Source: Prevotella sp.
GTDB taxonomy: Bacteria; Bacteroidota; Bacteroidia; Bacteroidales; Bacteroidaceae
DNA: 64,000 bases
Direction of reading: 5' to 3'
Assembly: GCA_024688365.1 (NCBI GenBank)
Contig: JAILEG010000017.1
Coordinates: 167,254-231,253 of the forward strand
Shown here: positions 1 to 9,763 of the stretch, piece by piece
How the letters are laid out: every line of letters begins with the position of its first letter
Position numbering within the stretch: position 1 is the stretch's first letter
Notes under the pieces: generated by a model
Databases searched by the model: none
What the model was told of the DNA's origin: nothing
What the model saw: the letters and a program-made list of their open reading frames with translations, nothing else
Made by a program: the position numbers and the translations under genes

Positions 1-969
1 CTGGATACGGTTCTGCCTGTTCCACTCAATCCGATGGCTGGCAGGAGTAACGCTCTTGTCAATCTCAAAGGAACTGTAGTCAGTCATTGTACGGACGGAC
101 TTGGTAATGGTCTGCACGTCGCCACCAAGGTCAGCCGTCACAGTAGCGATGTATTCCTTGCCCGGCTGTAATCCCCTGACCGCCTGTGATGTATAGAGCC
201 AGCTGCCATCACGTGAGACTGTATAGGGTTTCATGTCACCCTGCGTGCCGAACAGGAAGGTAATATCGGGAGCTGTTCCCGTATAACCGTCAAGGCGGAA
301 CTTGGCTATGACGGTGTTCTTTGTGATGGTCCAGTCTTCCGAACTCCATTCCAAGCCAGGAAGCGTCTCGGTTATCTTGGACGGACCGTAAAGGACAGAG
401 CCGTCTTTAGTCTTGAAATAGACCCTTACGGAATATTTCTCATTGGGTGAGAGATGGGGACAGACAAGCTCAAACGTGTCACCATCAGGCAGTTCCGTGC
501 CAATCTTTTCCCGATACATGTTCTGATAAGTACGGCTGAGATTGTAGTAATTATGGCAGAATCCCCACTCGGTTATCTCACTGCGGGGCACGCTGAAGTT
601 TGAGATTTGATAAGTTGCCGTGGTGGCTGAGGTCTCAACAAGGTCAACACTGAAGCTGGAGGTCTTCACGATGTGCGTCTGGGTGATGGGCTTGCAGGCC
701 TCATCTCCACTGACTACAACCCGCAGGTAGCTGTCAGCCGATGGCAGGAAAGAGTACTCCCGTGCTGTAGCACCAGCTATGTCAGTCCAGGTCCTTCCTT
801 GGTCAGAAGAACGTTGCCACTGTATGCTGCCATAATTACGGGCTGTCCAATTTATCTGAAGCGTTGTCTTGAGCCCAGTCCTGGCATAATGGGTAAAGGT
901 CTGCTGTGCGCCGGAGCTTAACGCCAGCCCCAGCAGGACAGTGAGAGTGAGTATTCTGAAATGTCTCAT
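1..969 (-). CDS. Exported protein, Ig/FN3-like, truncated by window edge
   Basis: Reading leftward from the ATG at 967-969 the frame stays open to base 1, so only the first 323 residues are seen. The N-terminus (MRHFRILTLTVLLGLALSSG, then AQQ) is a signal peptide. The rest is beta-rich, with segments such as WQRSSDQGRTWTDIAGAT and repeated Tyr/Thr-rich strands, resembling immunoglobulin or fibronectin III-like modules of Bacteroidetes surface proteins; no catalytic motif is visible. It starts 9 bp after the stop of the upstream T9SS-tagged gene, so the two probably form one transcript. Its own C-terminus, where a T9SS sorting domain would sit, lies outside the window. Function unknown; the extracellular location is inferred. 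Confidence 0.75.
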   Translation of the reverse strand, partial: MRHFRILTLTVLLGLALSSGAQQTFTHYARTGLKTTLQINWTARNYGSIQWQRSSDQGRTWTDIAGATAREYSFLPSADSYLRVVVSGDEACKPITQTHIVKTSSFSVDLVETSATTATYQISNFSVPRSEITEWGFCHNYYNLSRTYQNMYREKIGTELPDGDTFELVCPHLSPNEKYSVRVYFKTKDGSVLYGPSKITETLPGLEWSSEDWTITKNTVIAKFRLDGYTGTAPDITFLFGTQGDMKPYTVSRDGSWLYTSQAVRGLQPGKEYIATVTADLGGDVQTITKSVRTMTDYSSFEIDKSVTPASHRIEWNRQNRIQ

Positions 970-978
970 TGTGCAGGT

Positions 979-1512
979 TTATTTGATAAGGGTGCGTCTG
1001 ACGGTCGCAGTTCCGTCCGCATGAACATAAGTGAATAGATAAATACCAGGCTGCAGACCGTAATTCTCCGCTGAGTTCAGGTCAGGCAGGGTTATCTTCT
1101 TGACCAGCAGCCCCGAGGGAGCCACTATGCGCAGCTGGCTGACAGGCCTCTTGCCGTCAAGCACAGCAATTCCGTCAGTCGCTGTTGCAGTGAAACGAGT
1201 GCTTACCTGGCAGCCATTGCCATCTGCCACCCGCAGGTAATAGTCACCAGGAACGGTAATGAGAAGTGTCCTCTCTGTTCCCAAGATTCTGCCATCACCG
1301 TCAGTCCAGATATAAGTGTAACGGCCATCTCCGCCTTCCACGCTGATGTCACTGCCTGCATTGAGTCCACCTGCAGGCAAACCGATCATGACGGTCTCTG
1401 CGATGACAGTCAACGGAGGATTCTGATCAATGCTGACACCTATCACGGTCTGTGCCTTGGTGAGAACAGACATCAACAGCATGACTGCCAACAGGATGAT
1501 TTGCTTCTTCAT
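979..1512 (-). CDS. Secreted protein with PKD/SprB-like module and T9SS sorting domain
   Basis: 177 residues from the ATG at 1510-1512, chosen over an in-frame ATG 45 bp upstream because MKKQIILLAVMLLMSVLTKAQ is a clean signal peptide. The middle (about 45-115) has the pattern of SprB/PKD-like repeats, with YTYIWTDGDGRILG and GDYYLRVADGNGCQ. The last 25 residues (GLQPGIYLFTYVHADG, then a basic end LIK) match the type A T9SS C-terminal domain, so the protein is likely passed through the outer membrane and anchored or released. A Bacteroidetes-type promoter lies about 100 bp upstream. Adhesion or a structural role is possible, but no ligand can be read from the sequence. Confidence 0.75.
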   Translation of the reverse strand: MKKQIILLAVMLLMSVLTKAQTVIGVSIDQNPPLTVIAETVMIGLPAGGLNAGSDISVEGGDGRYTYIWTDGDGRILGTERTLLITVPGDYYLRVADGNGCQVSTRFTATATDGIAVLDGKRPVSQLRIVAPSGLLVKKITLPDLNSAENYGLQPGIYLFTYVHADGTATVRRTLIK

Positions 1513-1618
1513 GTTAAGCTGGTTTGGTTTTATCAGGCAGGGGACAGGATGTCCCACCCCTGCCTGTCATTATCAGTATGATCGGGTCACATATACCCCA
1601 GCAGAAATCTTATTCCAT

Positions 1619-1650
1619 GCAAAGGTACGACTTCTATCCGGGAAAATAAA
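1619..1650 (-). promoter_or_regulatory. Candidate promoter of the 979-1512 gene
   Basis: On the minus strand TTTA, 19 nt, then TACCTTTGC: the -7 box matches the Bacteroidetes consensus TAnnTTTG and the -33 box is 3 of 4. Expected start of transcription is near 1612, giving a leader of about 100 nt. It separates this gene pair from the SusCD operon upstream. Confidence 0.55.
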
Positions 1651-1662
1651 CCCAGAACCGAC

Positions 1663-3579
1663 TTACTTTACAATCACCTTCTGGACAGTTCCGTCAGACA
1701 TTTTAACAATATTGATACCTTTCTGTCCCTGCTGGATGAGCTGACCGCTGACATTGTAACGTGCTATTTCCTTTGCAGTGGTGTCCTTGCCAACCTCAGA
1801 GATAGCCGTTGCGTCAGGCTTCCCCGAGCCAACGACAACCGTCTCACCCTTGGCAAAGCTTGAGCCTTGCAGAGCTGCGCTGACAGTCTGCACACCCCAC
1901 TCATACGTTCCGTCAGGAACATTACTCAGGCTGATGCCTGTGTTCATATAGGCATTACCCTCACGGAGCGCCTTACGCACACCGTCCTTGTCGCCACCTA
2001 CGAAAGCCAGCACGCTGTTGAGCATCCTGCCAGTGGTCTTTTCTTTGAGATAGTAAGCATAGGTCACATTCTTCATGGAGGAAGCAGCAGGCTCCCAACC
2101 CAAGGTAACGCTGTGGTCATTCACCTCCTGCGTGAGCGATACAGGTGCCTCCGGACGCTTTGCCTTCGCATAGGGGTTGTTGGTGAACACCAGGGAGCGG
2201 CCTGTTTTATTGTCAGTGGCATCATCAAAATATGTATTGTCACCATGATAGCCGGTGAAAGCATAGTTGAGCGCACCCTGAACACCATTGTCGAGGAAGA
2301 AGATACCCATCTCTGATGCACCTGGGATACGGGTATAGGAGGTCAGACCTGCGGCCGAGCCATTGAAGAGATAACCAGCCTGGGTACTGGCAGAGCCATC
2401 CAGCATCTGCGTACACCAGCCATCATAGAAGAGGTCGTAGAACCCATCACCATTATAGTCGATGGCACGGACAGCCATATTGTTGGAATTGAGCGGACGG
2501 ATGTCCTTGGCACGGCCAACAAAAGAGGCATTGTCCGTATAGGTAAGCTCATTGTCAGCACTCACTTTCCCCATCAGCAGCTGTGGGAAATATTCCCATG
2601 CCCCTGCCGGACGGGCATCATCAGGCGACTCACCAGTCAGGAAGACATCAGGTGTGCCGTCATTATTGAAGTCGGCAACGGCAAAGTTACCATTACCCAT
2701 CTGATGAGAGACACCCGTCCCCAGCTCCATGCTGAAAAAAGCGACATTGCCATTGTCATCCACCCCCATGCTCTGAAGCCCCAACAGCGTGCGTCCAACC
2801 TCCTTGCCAGCTGCCGTGTAGACGGGAGCCTGGTCGGTATTGTCAACATTTCCCTGCAGGAGAATGTCAGGATAGCCATCCTTGTTAAGGTCGTAAGCCT
2901 TGACAGTGCAGAGGGCCATCTCGTAGTCCAGGGCACCATCGCCGATGGTTCCCGTCTCCATGACATTCCTGAAAGTCCCGTCGCCCTGATTAATCAGTAC
3001 ACCGCAGTTTGCCTGGCGGTTCCCCTCAACGGCACTCCACCCAATGCTGACAAAGTCCGGACGGCCGTCAAGATTGAAGTCGGCCACATCAACGGCACGT
3101 GGATGCCAAGGCACAACATTGCCTTCAGCATCCTTCACGGCATACCTTGCGTCACGGGCGAAGTTTCCACTGCCGTCATTCAGGTAGACACCGGAATAGT
3201 CATAAGCCTCACCGGCAATGAAGAGGTCAATGTTGCCATCGCCGTTGAAGTCGGCAGGAATGATGTGGGAACGCAGTCCGCACAGTTCCGCAAACTCCTT
3301 GGCAGTATAGGATGTGCCATTCCATGTGAGCGTCCATGACTGTAGGTCAGACTGTTTCTCGTTGCCTTCGGCATCCATGATGATACGTCCTGGGGCAGCA
3401 TCCCACTGAGGTTTCCCTGAGATGATGGCTTCCATGAACCCATCGTTGTTCAGGTCAATCTCACATCCACCTGCAAAGTCGTTGGCAAGCGTAGGGTCAA
3501 CATGCCCCACTGTGACTGACTGTGCGCTCATTGCCATAGCAAGCGTGGCAGCAGTCATAAAGGTAATGATTCTTTTCAT
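1663..3579 (-). CDS. FG-GAP/VCBS repeat protein with T9SS sorting domain
   Basis: 638 residues with signal peptide MKRIITFMTAATLAMAMSAQ. At least five calcium-binding-type FG-GAP/VCBS repeats are visible: DFNGDGNIDLFIAGE, DVADFNLDGRPDFVS, YDLNKDGYPDILLQG, VADFNNDGTPDVFLTG and AIDYNGDGFYDLFYDG. Such repeats build a seven-bladed integrin-like propeller. Residues about 480-580 look fibronectin III-like (PVSLTQEVNDHSVTLGWEP). The C-terminus (YNVSGQLIQQG ... DGTVQKVIVK) is a type A T9SS sorting domain, so the protein is exported and surface-linked. It is the last gene of the SusC-SusD-lipoprotein operon, 86 bp after the lipoprotein gene. A glycan-binding role is inferred; no hydrolase motif is seen. 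Confidence 0.85.
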   Translation of the reverse strand: MKRIITFMTAATLAMAMSAQSVTVGHVDPTLANDFAGGCEIDLNNDGFMEAIISGKPQWDAAPGRIIMDAEGNEKQSDLQSWTLTWNGTSYTAKEFAELCGLRSHIIPADFNGDGNIDLFIAGEAYDYSGVYLNDGSGNFARDARYAVKDAEGNVVPWHPRAVDVADFNLDGRPDFVSIGWSAVEGNRQANCGVLINQGDGTFRNVMETGTIGDGALDYEMALCTVKAYDLNKDGYPDILLQGNVDNTDQAPVYTAAGKEVGRTLLGLQSMGVDDNGNVAFFSMELGTGVSHQMGNGNFAVADFNNDGTPDVFLTGESPDDARPAGAWEYFPQLLMGKVSADNELTYTDNASFVGRAKDIRPLNSNNMAVRAIDYNGDGFYDLFYDGWCTQMLDGSASTQAGYLFNGSAAGLTSYTRIPGASEMGIFFLDNGVQGALNYAFTGYHGDNTYFDDATDNKTGRSLVFTNNPYAKAKRPEAPVSLTQEVNDHSVTLGWEPAASSMKNVTYAYYLKEKTTGRMLNSVLAFVGGDKDGVRKALREGNAYMNTGISLSNVPDGTYEWGVQTVSAALQGSSFAKGETVVVGSGKPDATAISEVGKDTTAKEIARYNVSGQLIQQGQKGINIVKMSDGTVQKVIVK

Positions 3580-3607
3580 AATAGATAAGTTAATGATTGG
3601 TATTGAA

Positions 3608-3642
3608 GAGGGAGCAGCCCGGCCATCCCCGGATACTCCCTC
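3608..3642 (-). other. Intergenic hairpin within the SusCD operon
   Basis: GAGGGAG and CTCCCTC form a 7-bp stem around a long loop in the 86-bp gap between the lipoprotein and FG-GAP genes. No run of T follows, so it could be an mRNA stabiliser or partial attenuator rather than a terminator. Confidence 0.3.
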
Positions 3643-3665
3643 CTGGGTTAATTAAACAGACTCGC

Positions 3666-4733
3666 TTATTGGAAGCGGGGAGCTGTCCATCCCTTCTGCG
3701 CCTTGGCAGATGTGGTGAACCAGCCATCCTCGCCCATCTCAAACGGGGTGATGAGCATTGGCTTGCGGGCAAAACCGCTTGTCATGAGAGGCTTGTCAGC
3801 CTGCGTTGCGTTGTAGGCTACAAAGACATGTGTTCCTTCCTCATTGACCAGTCCACGCATAGGATTCTCCGGATTGACCATGTCCGCGCCACTCTCCAGC
3901 AACAGCTCGCCTGTTGAACCTGCAGTGAGGGCAGTGCCAGCCTTGTCAAGATAAGGGCCCGTAATCTTTGATGCCATAGCGTAGCGTATCTGTGTAGCTG
4001 TCCCACTGGCCACAGTCCCCATCAGGTAGAAACGGTCGCTGCTCACACGGACGATGGCCACATCACCAAACTCTTTCCCTGCGAGCTTGACGGCAGCCCC
4101 GCTCTTGGCTACCCCACGCACACGATTGAGCGTGACACGCTGCATATAGGTACCGTCATCAGTAGTATAACAGAGATAATAGCTGGTGGCTACAACTATC
4201 AGGAAGGGATCCTTCAGCGTTGCCGAACTGACCTCATCAGCTGTCAGGACAACACCACGGTCAGTATAGGGACCGGCAGCAGTGGTGGCTGAAGCCGCAC
4301 CGATGCTGTTGCTGCCCTCAAGGGTATAGAACATCCAGTAAGTCGCACCAGTCACGGCACGGGCATAATCAACCGAAAGCGAGTTGACACGCCCCTCAGC
4401 CCAGTCAGGTGAGGCTGTGAAGGCACTGTTGCCCACTGACCATGACATGAGATTGGCAGAGGTGAGCGTAGGGCAGACGGTGGTCAGCCCTGCTGCCCAC
4501 TGTGTCGTGGCAGAGAGAGCCGTATAGGAGCTGGCACCCTTGACGAGCGTTCCGCCCTCCAGCGATGGTTCCCACACCGGGTTACGGAAGCTGGTGTTCT
4601 CAGGATTCGTACTGCCCTCCCAGCTGACGGAGTCGATGCCATCGCCGTCATTATCAGTACAACTGGTCATTGACATTGTCAGGATAGCTCCTGCGCAGAA
4701 GGTCAATGCGAGTAATTCAAATATCTTTTTCAT
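3666..4733 (-). CDS. SusCD-linked lipoprotein, GH43-like five-bladed propeller
   Basis: 355 residues. The N-terminus MKKIFELLALTFCAGAILTM ends in a lipobox (MTSC), so it is a lipoprotein, probably surface exposed like others in SusCD operons. The body resembles family 43/62-type five-bladed propellers: RNPVWEPSLEGG near the start, YWMFYTLEGS, LKDPFLIV, YYLCYTTDDG, FYLMGTVASG. The usual family 43 catalytic Asp of the first blade (a DP(D)P motif) is not evident, so it may bind glycan rather than cut it, or be a divergent enzyme. It lies between susD (22 bp gap) and the FG-GAP gene (86 bp gap), fitting a third binding lipoprotein of the complex. Confidence 0.6.
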   Translation of the reverse strand: MKKIFELLALTFCAGAILTMSMTSCTDNDGDGIDSVSWEGSTNPENTSFRNPVWEPSLEGGTLVKGASSYTALSATTQWAAGLTTVCPTLTSANLMSWSVGNSAFTASPDWAEGRVNSLSVDYARAVTGATYWMFYTLEGSNSIGAASATTAAGPYTDRGVVLTADEVSSATLKDPFLIVVATSYYLCYTTDDGTYMQRVTLNRVRGVAKSGAAVKLAGKEFGDVAIVRVSSDRFYLMGTVASGTATQIRYAMASKITGPYLDKAGTALTAGSTGELLLESGADMVNPENPMRGLVNEEGTHVFVAYNATQADKPLMTSGFARKPMLITPFEMGEDGWFTTSAKAQKGWTAPRFQ

Positions 4734-4755
4734 GACTTGTTCTGATTTTTGATTG

Positions 4756-6381
4756 TTAGTAACCTGGATTCTGCGTCAGGCCTTCCCAGAGGTTGATCTC
4801 ATGGTTCGGGATAATCCACAGATGATTCTTCCCCACTGTGAAGCTATGGAAGTCGGCATCGCGCTCAGCAATCTCATTCACCTTTGCCTGTGAGTGCAGG
4901 TCGCCCCAGCGGTCAAGGTCATACCAGCGGGTACACTCGCCGCACAGCTCAACGACACGTTCGTGCTTTATCTGCTCCATGAGTTCATCATAGGTGGTGA
5001 AACTGGTTGGCGTGAGATCGGCCATATTGGCACGGCGGCGCACCTTGTTGATATATTCCACTGCCGTTGCCCTGTCACCATCCAGCTCGTTGATGCACTC
5101 AGCATACATCAGATAGACATCAGCAAGGCGCAGGATGCGCAGGTTGGCACCTGACGAGTAGTCCTCCGTCTTATTGTCAGTCTCAACGCTGGTGTACTTC
5201 TTCCAGTAGCAGGCATGGGGGAACTGGTTGTCCTTATAGCCCTCAACGGCACACCATTCGGGCCAGGTCTTCCCATAATAGTTGGCCGTGGCTGTCTGTG
5301 GCTCAGCCGGATCATAGTAGAACAGGGTATGGAACTTACGCATGTCAACGTTTCCGTCCTTGTCACGCTCCTTGTTGAACTCGTCCAACATCCAGTCACG
5401 CGACGAGCCGTCATTCCAGGCACCAGACCCATCGCTCAGATAGAGTCCCAGGAACTTAGGCCGCTGGTTGCCCACCTCATTGCCATTGATGAGACCATCC
5501 TTGAAATTTATCTCAAAGAGACTCTCCGCATTGTTCTCATTGGCCTCGGTGAAGTTGTCCATCCAGTTGTCACAGAGCCTGTAGATGCCCATAGCGAAGA
5601 TATCCTCAATATTCTTCTTGGCAGCCTGCCAGTAAGCTTTTGCCTCCTCAGGATTCTGGCTTGCAGCATCCCACGGGCGATGGCTCTTCATGCCAGCCAG
5701 CTGCATGTTCATGCGTGCCATCATGCCAAGGGCACCCCCTTTTGTGACACGTCCCTTCTCATCACCCGGCCAGTTTTCGGGAAGCAGCTCAGAAGCCTTG
5801 GTGAAGTCGGCCAGTGCCTGCTTGTAAAGGTCTTCCTGCGTGCCTATAGGCCCATTTTCGGTTGAGCTGGTCTGTACGGGGCCCGTACCATAGACACCAG
5901 CTATCGCCCAGAAGGCAACGCCACGGATGAAGTAGCCCTGCCCCAGGATGCGGTCAGCCTCCTCCTTGGAGAAGAGGTTATAGCCATTGGCATTCATATT
6001 GTCGATGACCTGGTTGACATAATACAGACTGTTGTACATAGCCTGCCAAGGCAGGTTGATACCCTCATTGGCATCATAATTATAAGCAGAGATGACGAAA
6101 TTGGCATCGGCCTGGAACTCAGCATTGGGGCTCTCGCTCCATCCCTCGTCACTGCGGAGGATCATAAGCAGCTGGAACCAGCGGCTGAAGTATCCGGGAC
6201 GTCGCCAGGTGGAGTAAGCAGCAGAAAGACCTTGGTCAAACTGCTCAGTTGTTTTCCAGAAGGTCTCGGCAGTCTCCAGGTTCGGATCACTGAGCGAGAG
6301 CCAGTCGTCATTGACAGAACATGAGCTGAAGCCTGCCACCAACGATGCTGCCATAAGTGTTTTAGCAATAATATTTTTCAT
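4756..6381 (-). CDS. SusD/RagB family nutrient-binding lipoprotein
   Basis: 541 residues from the ATG at 6379-6381; a further 33 upstream residues in the same frame lack signal-peptide character and overlap susC, so they are excluded. The signal peptide ends at a lipobox (FSSC). Typical SusD features: ETFWKTTEQFDQGLSAAYS near the start (tetratricopeptide fold), an RLADVYLMYAECIN helix, ERVVELCGECTRWYDLDRW, and the C-terminal IPNHEINLWEGLTQNPGY. SusD caps the SusC barrel and delivers glycan or peptide to it. It follows susC after 19 bp, so the pair is co-transcribed. The substrate cannot be deduced, as no characterised glycoside hydrolase lies in the operon. Confidence 0.95.
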   Translation of the reverse strand: MKNIIAKTLMAASLVAGFSSCSVNDDWLSLSDPNLETAETFWKTTEQFDQGLSAAYSTWRRPGYFSRWFQLLMILRSDEGWSESPNAEFQADANFVISAYNYDANEGINLPWQAMYNSLYYVNQVIDNMNANGYNLFSKEEADRILGQGYFIRGVAFWAIAGVYGTGPVQTSSTENGPIGTQEDLYKQALADFTKASELLPENWPGDEKGRVTKGGALGMMARMNMQLAGMKSHRPWDAASQNPEEAKAYWQAAKKNIEDIFAMGIYRLCDNWMDNFTEANENNAESLFEINFKDGLINGNEVGNQRPKFLGLYLSDGSGAWNDGSSRDWMLDEFNKERDKDGNVDMRKFHTLFYYDPAEPQTATANYYGKTWPEWCAVEGYKDNQFPHACYWKKYTSVETDNKTEDYSSGANLRILRLADVYLMYAECINELDGDRATAVEYINKVRRRANMADLTPTSFTTYDELMEQIKHERVVELCGECTRWYDLDRWGDLHSQAKVNEIAERDADFHSFTVGKNHLWIIPNHEINLWEGLTQNPGY

Positions 6382-6400
6382 ATGACATATTTCTTTTTTG

Positions 6401-9400
6401 TTAGAATGTGACCTGTAATCCAAGATTGATCTGGCGGGTGGAAGGATACTGACCATAGTCAATGCCCTGTCCGTAGACATCCGTGCAGATGATGTCAGGG
6501 TCGTAGCCTTTATAGCCCGTGAGGGTTATCAGATTGGTTCCACTGATATAGGCACGCAGTTTCTGTAGGTAGATTTTCTTGCAAAGTGACTCCGGCAGGT
6601 TATAGCCCAGCTGCACGTTCTTCATACGGAAGAAGCTCGCCTTCTCAAGGAAGCGGTCACTGGCCTTGTTGTTGTCAGTTGAATTGGCATACATGCGTGG
6701 GTACTTGTCTGACGGATTATCCCAAGTCCAGGGGGTAACATCAGCCGGAATGTTGTCAACGTTGAAGTTCAGTGTTGACGCACGCACCTGGTTGTAAATC
6801 TTGTTGCCAACCTTGCCTGCCCAGAACATGTTGAAGTCAAAGTTCTTCCATGTCAGTGAGACATTGAGTCCTACCTCAAACTTAGGCAGCGGGCTGCCAC
6901 ACCAGTCCCGGTCAGTATCATCAATCCGGCCGTCACCATTCACGTCAACATACCGCACGTCGCCTGGCTGTGCATTAGGCTGGATTACCTTCACCGTGCC
7001 ATCCTCAAGGGTTGCCGTATAATCATACACCTCATCCATTGACTGGAAGATGCCTGCGGACCTCAACAGGTAGAAGTCGGAGATGGAACGGCCCACCTCT
7101 GTGCGGGTATAACCACCCTGCACATAGGCATCACCCATCTTGAGGACCTTGTTGCGCAGCGTTGAGACGTTCGCACTCACGCTGTAGCCGAAGTCGCCTT
7201 TCTGGTCACGCCAGCCAAGAACAAGCTCGATACCCCGGTTGCGCATGGAGCCATAGTTGGTCCAGAGTGTAGAGATACCCGTGCCCCATGCCTGCGGAAC
7301 ATTGAGCAGCAGGTCGGTAGACTTGGCATTGAACCATTCAAACGAACCGAACATGCGGCTGTTGAAGAGGTTGAAGTCGAGACCGATGTTGGTGGTGGTC
7401 TTCGTCTCCCATCCCAGGTTGACGTTCACCTTTGATGTCTGTGTGGCACCATAGTGGATGTTCTCACTGCCTGACGGGCCAAAGACGGCATAGAGTCCCT
7501 CGTAAGGACCATTGTGGTCAATGGTGGGAATGTAGCTGTAGTTGCCCAGCGACTGCATGTCGCCCACCTTACCCCAGCTCGCACGGAGCTTCAGGTTGTC
7601 AACAATCTTCTTCATCGGCTCCCAGAAAGCCTCCTCTGAGATGCGCCAGCCAAGGGAGAGTGAGGGGAAATAACCACGGCGGTTGGCCGAGCCGAACTTG
7701 GAACTGCCGTCCGAACGGAAGTTGAACTGTGCGAGATACTTGCCCGCATAGTTGTAATCAATACGGCCAATGTAGGAAATCTGGCGGCGTTCCTGCTCTG
7801 ATCCCTCCATATTGTTCTGCTTGCCCACAAGATCAATCTCCCACAACCCGGCAACCTGCTGGTCATAGCCCTGGTTCATGAGCCAGTGCCAGTTGACATC
7901 CTCTGCCGTGTGTCCGACAAGTGCCGTGAGATTATGCTTGCCAAAGGTGTTCTCGTAGGTAAGCGTATTCTCGATGATTGTGGTAATGCGCTGGTCACGG
8001 TTGTCCGTGAGCACATCCTTGTAACGGGTCTCACCTGAGGCCATGCGCATGGTGTAGCTGTTGTTGATATACTTGTGACGGCCAAACCAGGCATCCACGC
8101 CAACATTGAACTTGTAGCGGAAATGCTTGAAGAGGGACAGCTCAGCAAAGGCATTGGCAATGACACGATTGTCAACCGACAGCCCCTTATAAGAATCCTG
8201 TATGGCTATCGGATTGCTTGAATAGGTAGGGAAGTCAGCACTGCCATATCCATAGCCACCCTTATGCGATGGCTCGTTGGGATCATAGACGGGAATGACA
8301 GGAGGCATGGCCAGCGCATTGGCGAATGAGCCCGAGTTGGTCTCATGGTTGCGCGCATGCTGGAAAGTGCTGTTGACACCGATCTTGAGAATACCATAGG
8401 TGGCATCAGCATTGACACGCCCCGTGAAACGCTGGTACTTCGGCCCCTCTACCACGCCTGTCTGGCTCATGTAGCCAGCCCCGATGGCAAAGTTCACCTT
8501 ATCAGAGCCCTGTGTGTAAAGGGCATTGTAATCCTGCGTGAAGCCTGTCTTGAAGACGGCACGCTGCCAGTCGGTATTGGGAATCAGCTTTCCGGCATTG
8601 GCAGCCGAATAGTTGGCCGCAGGCCATGCTGTGTTGGCATTGATGTAAGCCTGCTCGTTATAGTGCATGAAGTCAACAACATTCTTCATGTCAATCTTCT
8701 TTGGCATATCTGCGATACTCCATGTTGCCGACACATCGAGTGACGGGCGGCCGTTGCGTCCCTTCTTTGTAGTGATGAGGATGACACCATTGGCACCACG
8801 CGCACCATAGATGGCTGCGGCAGAAGCATCCTTGAGTACCTGCATTGACTCAATCTCATTAGGATTGAGGTTGTTCACGTCATTGACGATCATCCCGTCA
8901 AGGACGTAGAGCGGACCCACCGTGTTGAATGAGCCGACACCACGTATCTGCACCTGACTCATGGCACCCGGCTGGCTGGTTGTCGCAACTGACACTCCGG
9001 GGACCTGGCCCTGAAGCATCTCATAGATATTGGTGGCTGCGGACTTCTTCGCCTCTTTCATGTCGACAACACCGACAGCACCAGTCAGGTCAGCTTTCTT
9101 CTGCGTACCATAGCCTATGACAACCACCTCGTTGAGGTCATTCTGACTCGGCTTCATCTGCACGTTCACCGTTGTGCGGTTGCCTGTCTGCACCGTCACA
9201 TCGTCATAACCCACATAGGTAAATGTGAGCGTTGCCGAACCTGAGACTTTCACACTGTAATTGCCGTCAATATCAGTGACGGCAATGCCCTTACCGTCAG
9301 GAGTGCGGACGGTGACACCGATGAGCGGCTCCTGATTGGTGGCATCTGTGACTGTTCCCGTCACGTCCTGACCAAACACTGTCAGAGGAATCGTGAGCAG

Positions 9401-9445
9401 GATGAAAAGCATAAAGGCTTTCCAGGGGTTAGTTACTTTTTCCAT
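6401..9445 (-). CDS. SusC/RagA family TonB-linked outer membrane transporter
   Basis: 1014 residues. A signal peptide (to VFGQ) is followed by a carboxypeptidase-regulatory-like domain (about 27-105: VTGTVTDATNQEPLIGVTV, ATLTFTYVGYDDVTV), the SusC signature NEVVVIGYGTQKKADLTGAV, a plug domain (IRGVGSFNTVGPLYVLDGMI, IYGARGANGVILITTKKG) and a 22-strand type barrel ending in NLGLQVTF. It imports oligomers across the outer membrane using TonB energy, with SusD as lid. First gene of a four-gene operon with the SusD, GH43-like and FG-GAP genes. No anti-sigma or hybrid two-component regulator is adjacent in the window. Confidence 0.96.
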   Translation of the reverse strand: MEKVTNPWKAFMLFILLTIPLTVFGQDVTGTVTDATNQEPLIGVTVRTPDGKGIAVTDIDGNYSVKVSGSATLTFTYVGYDDVTVQTGNRTTVNVQMKPSQNDLNEVVVIGYGTQKKADLTGAVGVVDMKEAKKSAATNIYEMLQGQVPGVSVATTSQPGAMSQVQIRGVGSFNTVGPLYVLDGMIVNDVNNLNPNEIESMQVLKDASAAAIYGARGANGVILITTKKGRNGRPSLDVSATWSIADMPKKIDMKNVVDFMHYNEQAYINANTAWPAANYSAANAGKLIPNTDWQRAVFKTGFTQDYNALYTQGSDKVNFAIGAGYMSQTGVVEGPKYQRFTGRVNADATYGILKIGVNSTFQHARNHETNSGSFANALAMPPVIPVYDPNEPSHKGGYGYGSADFPTYSSNPIAIQDSYKGLSVDNRVIANAFAELSLFKHFRYKFNVGVDAWFGRHKYINNSYTMRMASGETRYKDVLTDNRDQRITTIIENTLTYENTFGKHNLTALVGHTAEDVNWHWLMNQGYDQQVAGLWEIDLVGKQNNMEGSEQERRQISYIGRIDYNYAGKYLAQFNFRSDGSSKFGSANRRGYFPSLSLGWRISEEAFWEPMKKIVDNLKLRASWGKVGDMQSLGNYSYIPTIDHNGPYEGLYAVFGPSGSENIHYGATQTSKVNVNLGWETKTTTNIGLDFNLFNSRMFGSFEWFNAKSTDLLLNVPQAWGTGISTLWTNYGSMRNRGIELVLGWRDQKGDFGYSVSANVSTLRNKVLKMGDAYVQGGYTRTEVGRSISDFYLLRSAGIFQSMDEVYDYTATLEDGTVKVIQPNAQPGDVRYVDVNGDGRIDDTDRDWCGSPLPKFEVGLNVSLTWKNFDFNMFWAGKVGNKIYNQVRASTLNFNVDNIPADVTPWTWDNPSDKYPRMYANSTDNNKASDRFLEKASFFRMKNVQLGYNLPESLCKKIYLQKLRAYISGTNLITLTGYKGYDPDIICTDVYGQGIDYGQYPSTRQINLGLQVTF

Positions 9446-9523
9446 ACATCATTTTTAGTTATTTGGTATTGTTTATGGTCATGCCGGACGACTCCGACTC
9501 TGCCGTTAGATTGTTTTGTGTGC

Positions 9524-9532
9524 TGCAAAAGT
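9524..9532 (-). promoter_or_regulatory. Candidate -7 box of the SusC operon
   Basis: TACTTTTGC on the minus strand matches TAnnTTTG; the -33 position is poor. The expected start near 9518 gives a leader of about 70 nt before the susC ATG. Confidence 0.4.
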
Positions 9533-9763
9533 AGGATAACGGCGGAACAACTGCTGAAAGATGTGAGCCAAAATATAGAACAATCTGACCAACTTGTATT
9601 TTTTCCGCTTTCCAAATACCGACAGCATGAGACTGCCTTCTTACCTTCCAATGCCCTCTCTCCGGTATCATATTCCGATGAAACGGCTGTTTTCTTCCTT
9701 TTGTCGGCTTACTTTGATCCCGTCTGGCCATCATACTGACAAGAAGCCGTAGCCCCCTGTAAC

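Noticed and set aside
9459..9739. Overlapping open frames on both strands before the SusC gene
   Set aside because: Three short frames overlap one another in the promoter region; none has a credible start or composition.
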